Below are positions 7,743-15,820 of a DNA stretch of 44,561 nucleotides, piece after piece (position 1 is the stretch's first letter; every line of letters starts with the position of its first letter). Made by a program: the position numbers and the translations under genes. Source of the DNA: an uncultured Dorea sp. (GTDB lineage: Bacteria; Bacillota; Clostridia; Lachnospirales; Lachnospiraceae); NCBI GenBank assembly GCA_900550865.1, contig URTM01000023.1, positions 1 to 44,561 on the forward strand, in the 5' to 3' direction. The notes beneath the pieces are model-generated. The model did not search any database. It had not been told where the DNA came from and saw only the letters and a list, made by a program, of their open reading frames with translations.

Positions 7743-9425
7743 CTAGAACAATCCTGTAATTCTTCCTTCGTCATCTACGTCAATTCTCTCTGCTGCCGGA
7801 ACCTTCGGAAGTCCTGGCATCGTCATGATATCTCCCGTCAGGGCTACGATGAATCCTGCTCCTGCAGAGACTTTCAGGTTACGGACTGTAATATCGAAGT
7901 CTGTCGGTGCTCCCAGTTTCTTCGGATCATCAGTCAGGCTGTACTGTGTCTTTGCCATACAGATCGGTGCATTGCCGAATCCAAGATCGGTCAGCTGTTT
8001 TGCCTGTTTCTGGGCTGCTGCCGTAAGTACCGCTTTATTACCGCCATAGATCTTCTGCACGATCTGGTTCAGTTTATCTTCGATTGTTCCTTCCAGTTCA
8101 TAAGCATAGTGGAAATCACTTGGTTCGTCGCAGAGGCGTACGACTTCTTCCGCAAGCTTCAGACCGCCTTCGCCGCCTTTTGCCCATACTTCGGAAAGTG
8201 CCACGTTGACTCCGACTTCTTTACATTTCTCTTCTACCAGATCCAGCTCGGCTTTGGTATCTGTCGGGAATGCATTAATTGCAACGACACATGGAAGTCC
8301 GTATACATTCTTGATATTATCCACATGCTTCATTAAGTTCGGGATACCCTTTTCCAGCGCTTCCAGATTCTCTTCATTCAGATCCGGTTTTGCAACACCG
8401 CCATTATATTTAAGAGCTCTTACGGTTGCCACGATCACGACTGCGTCCGGTCTGATTCCTGCCATACGGCATTTGATATCCAGGAATTTCTCTGCTCCCA
8501 AGTCTTCTCCGAATCCTGCTTCTGTGATGGCATAGTCCGCAAGCTTCATTGCCATTCTGGTTGCAGTCAGAGAGTTACAGCCGTGTGCGATATTGGCAAA
8601 TGGTCCGCCGTGTACGATCGCCGGTGTATGCTCCAGTGTCTGTACCAGGTTCGGTTTTAATGCATCTTTCAGCAGTGCGCACATCGCGCCTTCTGCATGC
8701 AGGTCATGTGCCGTTACCGGTTTCTGATCTGCGATCTTACCATAAGTATAACCAACGATGATCTTTCCAAGTCTTTCTTTCAGATCTGCGATATTCTTTG
8801 ACAGACAGAGGATTGCCATGATCTCAGAAGCAACGGTGATATCATATCCGTCTTCTCTCGGCACACCATTGACTCTTCCGCCAAGTCCGTCTGTGACGAA
8901 ACGAAGCTGACGATCATTCATATCGACACATCTCTTCCATACAATTTTTCTTGGATCGATGTTCAGTTCATTTCCCTGATAGATGTGGTTGTCGATCATG
9001 GCTGCCAGTAAGTTGTTCGCAGCTCCGATTGCATGAAAATCTCCTGTAAAATGAAGGTTGATATCTTCCATCGGCACAACCTGTGCATATCCGCCGCCGG
9101 CTGCCCCGCCCTTCATACCGAATACCGGTCCGAGGGATGGCTCACGAAGTGCTACCATAGGCTTCTTTCCCATTCTCTGCAGGGCATCTGCAAGACCTAC
9201 CGTGGTAGTCGTCTTACCCTCTCCTGCCGGTGTCGGATTGATCGCTGTCACAAGAATCAGCTTTCCGTCTTCTTTCTCAGATTTCTTTAAAAAGTTATAG
9301 TCAATCTTTGCTTTATATTTTCCATACTGTTCCAGATATTCTTCTGGAATTCCTGCTCTTTCTGCCACCTTTGCGATAGGCTCCATGGTACATTCCTGTG
9401 CGATCTCAATATCTGTTTTCATCAT
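7743..9425 (-). CDS. fhs: Formate-tetrahydrofolate ligase
   Basis: The enzyme makes 10-formyl-tetrahydrofolate from formate, ATP and tetrahydrofolate, feeding purine synthesis and the methyl branch of the Wood-Ljungdahl route. The 560-residue length is normal. The ATP-binding loop TPAGEGKTTTTVGLADAL is near residue 65. Other family blocks are REPSLGPVFGMKGGAAGGGYAQVVPMEDINLHFTGDFHAI and the C-terminal ALTGDIMTMPGLPKVPAAERIDVD. The ribosome site AGGAGG lies six bases before the ATG. The gene is monocistronic, with a promoter and ZTP riboswitch upstream and a terminator downstream. Confidence 0.98.
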   Translation of the reverse strand: MMKTDIEIAQECTMEPIAKVAERAGIPEEYLEQYGKYKAKIDYNFLKKSEKEDGKLILVTAINPTPAGEGKTTTTVGLADALQRMGKKPMVALREPSLGPVFGMKGGAAGGGYAQVVPMEDINLHFTGDFHAIGAANNLLAAMIDNHIYQGNELNIDPRKIVWKRCVDMNDRQLRFVTDGLGGRVNGVPREDGYDITVASEIMAILCLSKNIADLKERLGKIIVGYTYGKIADQKPVTAHDLHAEGAMCALLKDALKPNLVQTLEHTPAIVHGGPFANIAHGCNSLTATRMAMKLADYAITEAGFGEDLGAEKFLDIKCRMAGIRPDAVVIVATVRALKYNGGVAKPDLNEENLEALEKGIPNLMKHVDNIKNVYGLPCVVAINAFPTDTKAELDLVEEKCKEVGVNVALSEVWAKGGEGGLKLAEEVVRLCDEPSDFHYAYELEGTIEDKLNQIVQKIYGGNKAVLTAAAQKQAKQLTDLGFGNAPICMAKTQYSLTDDPKKLGAPTDFDITVRNLKVSAGAGFIVALTGDIMTMPGLPKVPAAERIDVDDEGRITGLF

Positions 9426-9524
9426 TCATTTCCTCCTGATCGTATGTTGTTCTCGTATATCTTCTTTCTTCCAGTCCTTTTCATACATCACACTCTGATG
9501 CTTCTTTCAAATGCATAACGATGT

Positions 9525-9636
9525 AAAAAAGGACAACACTCATCCCCTTCGGGATAAATGCTGCCCAGACGGTCGGCTCTTAACAAGTATCTGATTCCCC
9601 TGTGGTACTCCACATTATCCGTCAGTCATCAGATCT
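9525..9636 (-). ncRNA. ZTP (pfl-motif) riboswitch with overlapping terminator
   Basis: In the 250-base leader of fhs the minus strand reads GATGACTGACGG, a hairpin GTGGAGTACCAC, then AGGGGAATCAG. After a linker comes GCCGACCGTCTGGGC, which matches the conserved CCGNCTGGGC pseudoknot half of the pfl motif. That half is also the 5' arm of a strong terminator (GGGCAGCATTTATCCC / GGGATGAGTGTTGTCC, then T6). ZTP/ZMP, which accumulates when 10-formyl-tetrahydrofolate is short, would stabilise the aptamer and allow fhs expression. Aptamer elements are seen; the ligand is from the family. Confidence 0.92.
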
Positions 9637-9650
9637 TCTCTTTGTCTTTT

Positions 9651-9679
9651 ACTATATTATAAGGATGCAGAATTGTCAA
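9651..9679 (-). promoter_or_regulatory. fhs promoter
   Basis: TTGACA (9674-9679), a 17-base spacer and TATAGT (9651-9656). The -35 overlaps the stop codon region of the upstream ThrE-like gene. Confidence 0.8.
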
Positions 9680-10974
9680 TCCGGAAAATTCACCCGGATC
9701 ATCGTAACACAGCCGTTATTTTTCCGCTTTTTTATAACCGTAGATTCTTTTCCCATATGATATTCTCTTCCCAGCGCCCGCATAATGCTTCTTGAGATCA
9801 CATCCACAATGATGAATCCAAATGCAATTCCAAGGCATGTTTCCAGCAGTACAAGTGCATGCTCTGCTGCCAGCGGAAAGTTCCTGCTGACTACACCATA
9901 CATCAGATAATACAGTCTCGCTCCCGGCATCAATGGAAAGACAGATGCTGTCAGGAAGACCGTGGACGGCGCATGATTGACTCTCGACATGACAAATGCA
10001 TAGCCTGCCACAAAACAGGATGCAGCTACTATTGCAAAAAAATTATTCGGATACCATGCATACATCAGTAAATAGATTCCCCATGTCAGGAACGCTCCGA
10101 CACTGGAATACAATATCTTCTTCCCCCGTATCTTGAACCAGCTTGCATAACCGGTGCATCCTATCGTACAGGAGATCAGCTGGATCACAGTATTATTGTT
10201 CACATCGAACCCTTCCGCCGATATATTTCCCATCAGCATCATTGCAAGAGCGATACCGAACGCAATACCAAATGCACCGAGCATCGAATTCATTACTTCC
10301 AGCGCTCCTGAGATAAAGTTCCTCTGCATCACATCACGTATCCCATTGATCACGCCAAGCGCACTGACTAACAGCATGATAATCCCTATCATGATACGAT
10401 CCGGATGATCTCCCAGTCCGATCCTGGCAGCACTGATGATCACAACTTCCGACAAAAATGCCAGAATCAGATTATAGATCATCGGATTGCCCTCCCGCTT
10501 ACCAAGCCATCTGCCTAACAGAACGATCATCAGGCAGACAATAAATGCAACAACTGCATCCTGCATATCTCCGCCGAAGAATACGGTAAATGCCGTTCCA
10601 CCTGTAATCTGTGCGATCCCTGTGATCAGTTCACTCTGATCCGGTCGTGCCATTACTTTTTTATAGCGCCGGACCAGCTCTTTGTCATCCGGATTATATG
10701 CACAGACATACCGTGACAGAGCATTCAGATAATTCAGTCTGTCGTAATCTGCCCCTGTAGACGCTATATGCCTGATCTGTGTGAGAATCTCACCTTCCGG
10801 CGACTCCACTGTCACCTGTATATTACTTGGAATCACATATACATCATATTTTACAAAACCGTAGCTCTTATACATACGGTACAGGCTGTCTTCCACGCGG
10901 AAGATCTCTGCCCCGCACTGTAACATTGCTTCTCCTATATTCAAGATTCCCTGTACTAACTTTTCATAATTCAT
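9676..10974 (-). CDS. Threonine/serine exporter (ThrE) family, copy 1
   Basis: The 432-residue membrane protein joins the two halves of the ThrE family. An N-terminal DUF1212-like soluble part (GILNIGEAMLQCGAEIFRVEDSLYRM; FVKYDVYVIPSNIQVTVESPEGE) is followed by hydrophobic helices from about residue 120. A C-terminal DUF3815-like helical part (AFVMSRVNHAPSTVFLTASVFPLMPGARLYYLMYG) follows. ThrE exports threonine and serine by proton antiport in corynebacteria. Substrate here is not shown. It lies 12 bases after a paralogue in the same direction, so the two form an operon. The last ~15 residues (after KRKNNG) differ from the paralogue. Confidence 0.85.
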   Translation of the reverse strand: MNYEKLVQGILNIGEAMLQCGAEIFRVEDSLYRMYKSYGFVKYDVYVIPSNIQVTVESPEGEILTQIRHIASTGADYDRLNYLNALSRYVCAYNPDDKELVRRYKKVMARPDQSELITGIAQITGGTAFTVFFGGDMQDAVVAFIVCLMIVLLGRWLGKREGNPMIYNLILAFLSEVVIISAARIGLGDHPDRIMIGIIMLLVSALGVINGIRDVMQRNFISGALEVMNSMLGAFGIAFGIALAMMLMGNISAEGFDVNNNTVIQLISCTIGCTGYASWFKIRGKKILYSSVGAFLTWGIYLLMYAWYPNNFFAIVAASCFVAGYAFVMSRVNHAPSTVFLTASVFPLMPGARLYYLMYGVVSRNFPLAAEHALVLLETCLGIAFGFIIVDVISRSIMRALGREYHMGKESTVIKKRKNNGCVTMIRVNFPD

Positions 10975-10986
10975 AGATTTTAATTA

Positions 10987-12252
10987 TTATTTCTTTCCAC
11001 CGATCAGAGGAAGGTTTAATGCACTCTTACCTATATGATATTCTCTCTTCAGCGCATGCATGATACTTCTGGATGCCACATCTACGATGATGAATCCGAA
11101 TGCAATCGCAAGACAGGTTGCCAGAAGAATAATCGTCTCATCAAAGACAAGCTGCGGGTCCTGACTGACACATCCATACATTACATAGTACAGATTCGGT
11201 CCCGGAATCAGCGGGAATACCGATGCTGTCAGGAAGATCGTTGAAGGTGCTTTATTTACTCTGGACATGATAAATGCATAAAACGCAACGAATACTGCAG
11301 CAATCATCGTTGCCAGAAAGTTACTTGGTCTCACAGCATATACCGCAACATAGATCGCCCATGTAAAAAATGCTCCGATGCTGTTATACCATACCTGTTT
11401 TCCACGGATCTTGAACCATAAAGCGAATCCCGTACACGCAACCGTGCAGGAGAGCAGCTGGATCGGTACACTGTGATTCAGAATAAAATGATCGGAATAT
11501 CCCTCATGGAATAATATGATCGCCAGACCAATTCCAAATGCAATTCCCGCTGCTCCAAGGAACGAATTCATAATATTAATGAATCCGGAAATGAAGTCTC
11601 TCTGAAGAAGATCCCTGATTCCGTTCGTTGTACTCAGTCCACTGATCAGAAGCATGACGATACCGATCATAATACGGTCCGGATGTTCTGCAATTCCCAT
11701 CTTCAAAGCCCCGATAATAATCACTTCTGATATAAACGCAAGAATACCATTGTAAACCAGTAAGTTGCTTTCACGCTTCGCAAGCCAGTCACCGACTGCA
11801 ACGATCATCACCGATACTATAAATGCAATGACCGCATCCCGGAGGTTGCACCCGAAAAATACAGCGAATCCTGTTCCACCCATGATTCCTGCCGCATATC
11901 TTGTAATACGCTTCTGTGGCTCTCGGTTGATAACTTCCAGATATTTCTCACGCATCTCATTTTCATCCGGTGTATGCTGACAGACATATCTGCACAGATT
12001 ATTCAGATAATCCAGCTGGTCAAAATTCGGTTCCGATGACTCGATATGCCGGATCTGCGTAATGATCTCACCTTCCGGTGTCTCTACCGTCACCTGTATA
12101 TTACTCGGAATGACAAATACATCCGATCTCTTAAATCCATAGCTTCTGCACATGCGGTAAAAGCTGTCTTCCAGTCGGAAATTCTCTGCACCACTTTGAA
12201 GCATCGCTTCTCCGATGTCCAGGATTCCCTGTACAATCTTGTTATAATTCAT
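10987..12252 (-). CDS. Threonine/serine exporter (ThrE) family, copy 2
   Basis: This 421-residue paralogue of the next gene has the same layout: DUF1212-like N-terminus (GILDIGEAMLQSGAENFRLEDSFYRM), membrane core, and DUF3815-like C-terminus (AFIMSRVNKAPSTIFLTASVFPLIPGPNLYYVMYG). The two copies look more than half identical by eye, which points to an old tandem duplication. It is the first gene of the pair; no clear promoter was pinned down in the AT-rich 146 bases upstream. Fused single-chain forms contrast with the split YjjP/YjjB form in enterobacteria. The pair might form a hetero-oligomer. Confidence 0.85.
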   Translation of the reverse strand: MNYNKIVQGILDIGEAMLQSGAENFRLEDSFYRMCRSYGFKRSDVFVIPSNIQVTVETPEGEIITQIRHIESSEPNFDQLDYLNNLCRYVCQHTPDENEMREKYLEVINREPQKRITRYAAGIMGGTGFAVFFGCNLRDAVIAFIVSVMIVAVGDWLAKRESNLLVYNGILAFISEVIIIGALKMGIAEHPDRIMIGIVMLLISGLSTTNGIRDLLQRDFISGFINIMNSFLGAAGIAFGIGLAIILFHEGYSDHFILNHSVPIQLLSCTVACTGFALWFKIRGKQVWYNSIGAFFTWAIYVAVYAVRPSNFLATMIAAVFVAFYAFIMSRVNKAPSTIFLTASVFPLIPGPNLYYVMYGCVSQDPQLVFDETIILLATCLAIAFGFIIVDVASRSIMHALKREYHIGKSALNLPLIGGKK

Positions 12253-12398
12253 CTTTTTTACCCCTTGTTCTCTTCATAAAATTTCCATTTTCTAAATCTA
12301 ACATTTGAATCATATCATGGATTTTCTATAAGTCAACATAATTATTGTAAAATGTAATAACAGTTTGTAATACCCGTCTTAGAAGCTCTTATGTTTTA

Positions 12399-12953
12399 CT
12401 ATTCGCCTGCTCCTGGAACCTCAGACAGTTCTCCTGTCATCGAATCCATAATAAAGCCATATATCTTAATATCTTTCGGTATCAATGGATGATTATGCAG
12501 TGCAAATACCGTATCTTCCACCGACTGCTCCACACTGTCGAATCCGGCAAGCCAGCCTTCCAGATCAATTCCGCTGTTACGGATAATATCCATATGTTTT
12601 TTCTCAACACCGCGTTCTTCCAGGTCTTGTAATAATACCTTAGGATCCATCCCCTGCACACCACAGTCTGTGTGACCGATCACCATCACCTCTTCTACAC
12701 CAAGTTCCAGAATACCTACCAGCAGACTTCTTACTACACTCCCGTACGGATGTGTGATCACGCCACCGGCATTCTTGATCATCTTGACATCCCCGTTCTT
12801 TAATCCGAGTGCTACCGGAAGCAGGCTGGTAAGTCTGGTATCCATACATGTAAGAATAGCAATCTTTTTGTCCGGATATTTGCTTGTCACATAAGGCTCA
12901 TATGCTTTTTCTTCTACGAATTTTCTGTTGTATTCCAGGATTTCTTCTGTCAT
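12399..12953 (-). CDS. Beta-class carbonic anhydrase
   Basis: The enzyme interconverts CO2 and bicarbonate. Zinc ligands are visible in ILTCMDTRL (C36, D38, R40) and GHTDCG (H94, C97), counting from the second ATG. Between them NAGG precedes a helix-rich part. The 184-residue length fits the short clade of bacterial beta enzymes. AAGGAG is eight bases from the ATG at 12953 but only two from one at 12959, so the former is chosen. It stands alone. A supply of bicarbonate for carboxylases is plausible. Confidence 0.93.
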   Translation of the reverse strand: MTEEILEYNRKFVEEKAYEPYVTSKYPDKKIAILTCMDTRLTSLLPVALGLKNGDVKMIKNAGGVITHPYGSVVRSLLVGILELGVEEVMVIGHTDCGVQGMDPKVLLQDLEERGVEKKHMDIIRNSGIDLEGWLAGFDSVEQSVEDTVFALHNHPLIPKDIKIYGFIMDSMTGELSEVPGAGE

Positions 12954-13018
12954 GGTCATCTCTCCTTTTGTATTTGAGCTATATTTTACACCCGGAATCT
13001 GAAAAGCAGGAAAGATTT

Positions 13019-13038
13019 TTCTTATAATTTATTAAGAA
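13019..13038. promoter_or_regulatory. AT-rich inverted repeat upstream of citC
   Basis: TTCTTA-TAATTTAT-TAAGAA, about 90 bases before citC. It resembles the repeat upstream of citD (22779-22797: TCTTAATA-TT-TATTAAGG). A partial match (ATTAAGAAAC) lies upstream of the citrate transporter near 15772. It may bind the cluster's response regulator. Confidence 0.4.
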
Positions 13039-13124
13039 AACTTTCCCTCTTTATCTTTTTATTATATGATAATTTTACATCCGCATGAAAGCAACTCTAT
13101 ACATATATACAGAAAGGAAACACT

Positions 13125-14180
13125 ATGTCTGATTACTATATTTCTCAAATTGCATATTCGGATAAAACCGCAATCCAGGGTGTCACTTCCCTTCTTCAGG
13201 CGGAGGGAATCCGCCTGGATGCCAATCTTGATTATACCTGCGGTATGTATGATGAAGAGATGAACATCATTGCTACAGGAAGCTGCTTTGGCAACACACT
13301 GCGCTGCCTTGCCGTAAGTTCTGCCCACCAGGGTGAAGGACTTATGAACCAGATCATCTCACATCTGATCAAAGTACAGTTTGACCGTGGGAATACACAC
13401 CTGTTCCTCTATACCAAATGTTCTTCCGCCAAATTCTTCGGTGACCTCGGGTTCTACGAAATTGCAAGAATCGACGGACAGATTGTATTCATGGAAAACA
13501 GACGGACCGGATTTGAAAATTATCTAAAGAAACTGGAACATCCACAAAGCGCCTTCACAACAGATCAAAAGATTGCAGCTCTAGTCATGAACGCCAACCC
13601 GTTCACCCTCGGCCACCAGTATCTGGTAGAAAAAGCGGCCCACGAAAATGATCTTCTGCATCTTTTTATTGTAAGCGAAGATACAAGTCTTGTTCCGTTC
13701 AAGATCAGAAAACAACTTGTAATGGAAGGAACCGCACAGCTCGATAACATCTGTTATCATGACAGCGGCCCGTATATTATCAGTAATGCAACCTTCCCGA
13801 GTTATTTCCAGAAAGATGAAAATGCAGTCATCGAAAGCCATGCCCTGCTGGATCTGACAGTCTTCACCCAAATTGCCCGGACACTCGGTATCAACCGCCG
13901 TTACGTCGGCGAAGAACCAACCAGTCTGGTCACCGGAATCTATAACCAGATCATGTCTGAAAAACTGCCGGAAAATAACATTGAGTGCGTAATCGTCCCA
14001 AGAAAAACCGATGGTGAAAAAGCTATCAGCGCTTCCACCGTCCGTCAGGCAATCAAAGACAACGACATGGATACCCTGAAAAAACTCGTTCCGGAAAGCA
14101 CATTACGGTATTTTGAAAGCGAGGAAGCAAATGAGGTTATCGCACGGATACGGCATGCAGAGAATGTGATACATTATTAA
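13125..14180 (+). CDS. citC: [Citrate (pro-3S)-lyase] ligase (acetate:SH-citrate lyase ligase)
   Basis: CitC acetylates the thiol of the prosthetic group on citrate lyase acyl-carrier protein using ATP and acetate, switching the lyase on. The 351-residue protein has an N-terminal GNAT-like domain (SSAHQGEGLMNQIISHLI at about 66-83). A nucleotidyltransferase-fold domain follows, with NANPFTLGHQYLVEKAA (HxGH-type site) near residue 155 and VPRKTDGEKAISASTVRQAI near 302. AGAAAGGAAAC precedes the ATG. It stands apart from citDEFG, separated by the transporter and two-component genes. Confidence 0.96.
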   Translation: MSDYYISQIAYSDKTAIQGVTSLLQAEGIRLDANLDYTCGMYDEEMNIIATGSCFGNTLRCLAVSSAHQGEGLMNQIISHLIKVQFDRGNTHLFLYTKCSSAKFFGDLGFYEIARIDGQIVFMENRRTGFENYLKKLEHPQSAFTTDQKIAALVMNANPFTLGHQYLVEKAAHENDLLHLFIVSEDTSLVPFKIRKQLVMEGTAQLDNICYHDSGPYIISNATFPSYFQKDENAVIESHALLDLTVFTQIARTLGINRRYVGEEPTSLVTGIYNQIMSEKLPENNIECVIVPRKTDGEKAISASTVRQAIKDNDMDTLKKLVPESTLRYFESEEANEVIARIRHAENVIHY

Positions 14181-14210
14181 ATCCTAATTAAATTCCAAAT
14201 ACAAGAGAGA

Positions 14211-14242
14211 AGGGACCGGTTCATACGAACTGGTCCCTTTTT
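14211..14242. terminator. Terminator between citC and the citrate transporter gene
   Basis: GGGACCGGTTCATACGAACTGGTCCC followed by five T on the plus strand. It ends citC. The opposite strand also gives a hairpin but only a short T run, so it could weakly serve the convergent transporter gene. Confidence 0.85.
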
Positions 14243-14309
14243 GCAGAACATACCCTTAAGTCCTGCAATGGTAAAACTCTATGAGGAATAACAATATAAT
14301 TGATAATGT

Positions 14310-15650
14310 CTATAATTTGATCACTCCAAGGATCAATCCGGATATCAGACAGATAATGCTGACACCCCAGATCCAGAAGAAACATCTCTTAATATGATCT
14401 TTGATCTCAACACCTGCAAGACCAATACCAAGGAAGGTTGCAGGTACCACAGGGCTGATGAATGTTGCACAGTTACGGCATACAACCATAACAATCGCAA
14501 TGTGTGTTGCTTCGACTCCGAATTCTCCAGCGATGCTGATCAGGATCGGCATCAGTCCGAAGAAGAAGGAATCTGTGTCGAATAACAGTGTCAGCGGCAC
14601 AGCCAGAATTCCGATAATAACAGGAAGGAATCTTCCCATGGACTGAGGAATCAGTCCGGCCAGTACATTAGCCATATGCATCATAATCTCTGACTGCTCC
14701 ATAACACCTAAGAATACTCCGGCAGATAAAATGGTTGAAGCCATCATAATAGCAGGTCCAGAATGCGATTTAATAATCTTATTCTGAAGCTTTGCTCCAG
14801 GATAGTTAACAAATAATGCGATGACACAACCGATCATGAATACATAATAGGCTGGTACTTTCACAAAGATCAGACATGCAATTACAACCAGTGTCAGGAT
14901 CAGGTTGAAGATAAAGTTCTGTGGTCTTGCCAGATCACTTTCTTTCATTCCCGCTTCTTCCTCTTCTTCCTGCATCTCAAGTGCAACTTTTGCCATCACT
15001 TCTTCTGTTCCTGCACCTCTGCGTTTCTCAATATTTCCCCAGATAAATGCAGTTGCAAGTGCAATTACAATACCCACGATCTGCATCGGAAGAATCTGTA
15101 ACCATAATTTATTCGGCTCAACTCCAAGAACAGTTGCAGCTCTCATTGTCGGTCCGCCCCAAGGCAGAAGGTTCATAACACCCATGGCAGATACACAGAT
15201 CAGCATCAGTGTTGTCGGTCTCATACCGAGCCTTTTGTAGACCGGAAGCATAGCCGGGACTGTGATCAGGAATGTAGCGGCACCTGCACCATCCAGATGT
15301 GCGATCATAGCGATCAGGCAGGTCATCACTGCAACTCCTATGACATTACTTCCTACTTTCTTCATCAATTTTCCGATGATCTTATCAAACATTCCCGCAT
15401 CGGTCATAATTCCGAAAAACAACACCGAGAAAATAAACAGTGCAGCGGTTCCATGAACACCTTCTACACCAGCCTGGATGAATTCACCCATTTCTTTAAT
15501 TGTAAATGTTTTCGTTGCCACGAGAATAGCCGTGGTCACTGTTGAGACACCGACGAATGCCAGTGCCGGAACCGTAACGTTCCTAAGAAGCAGAACAATA
15601 ATTGTTATAACCGTTGCAAATCCAAGGACTGCAAGCATTGTTTCATTCAT
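14310..15650 (-). CDS. CitMHS-family citrate/proton symporter
   Basis: About 446 residues with around 11-12 hydrophobic helices. Family blocks include GVEGVHGTAALFIFSVLFFGIMTDAG, MIAHLDGAGAATFLI, NLLPWGGPTMRAATVLG and LLFDTDSFFFGLMPIL. CitMHS proteins import citrate complexed with Mg2+ or Ca2+ together with protons. The location beside citC, a Cache kinase and citDEFG supports citrate as substrate. Two in-frame ATGs exist (15662 and 15650). I prefer the second because GGAAAGG almost touches the first. A hydrophilic loop (about 215-245) separates the two halves. Confidence 0.9.
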   Translation of the reverse strand: MNETMLAVLGFATVITIIVLLLRNVTVPALAFVGVSTVTTAILVATKTFTIKEMGEFIQAGVEGVHGTAALFIFSVLFFGIMTDAGMFDKIIGKLMKKVGSNVIGVAVMTCLIAMIAHLDGAGAATFLITVPAMLPVYKRLGMRPTTLMLICVSAMGVMNLLPWGGPTMRAATVLGVEPNKLWLQILPMQIVGIVIALATAFIWGNIEKRRGAGTEEVMAKVALEMQEEEEEAGMKESDLARPQNFIFNLILTLVVIACLIFVKVPAYYVFMIGCVIALFVNYPGAKLQNKIIKSHSGPAIMMASTILSAGVFLGVMEQSEIMMHMANVLAGLIPQSMGRFLPVIIGILAVPLTLLFDTDSFFFGLMPILISIAGEFGVEATHIAIVMVVCRNCATFISPVVPATFLGIGLAGVEIKDHIKRCFFWIWGVSIICLISGLILGVIKL

Positions 15651-15707
15651 TTCTTCTTCCATCCTTTCCTTTGTACTTTTTCGTTATCCTCTTGATGATA
15701 TAAGTAT

Positions 15708-15760
15708 AAAAAAAGAACCTTACATACTTAAGATTTTCATCTTACAGTCTGTTAAGGTTC
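15708..15760 (-). terminator. Terminator/attenuator between the sensor kinase and citrate transporter genes
   Basis: On the minus strand GAACCTTAACA pairs with TGTAAGGTTC, with a small AAGAT/ATCTT-type inner hairpin, followed by seven T. It lies 45-100 bases upstream of the transporter start. It may simply end the kinase transcript, or act as an attenuator for the transporter. Confidence 0.7.
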
Positions 15761-15820
15761 CTCTTTAAATCCATTAAGAAACTGTTCTTTTTTACGAACA
15801 TTTTCCGGATATACCGGCAG

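Noticed and set aside
7683..8336. 217-residue plus-strand frame across the end of fhs
   Set aside because: Antisense to the strongly conserved fhs sequence and through its terminator; no protein family resemblance.
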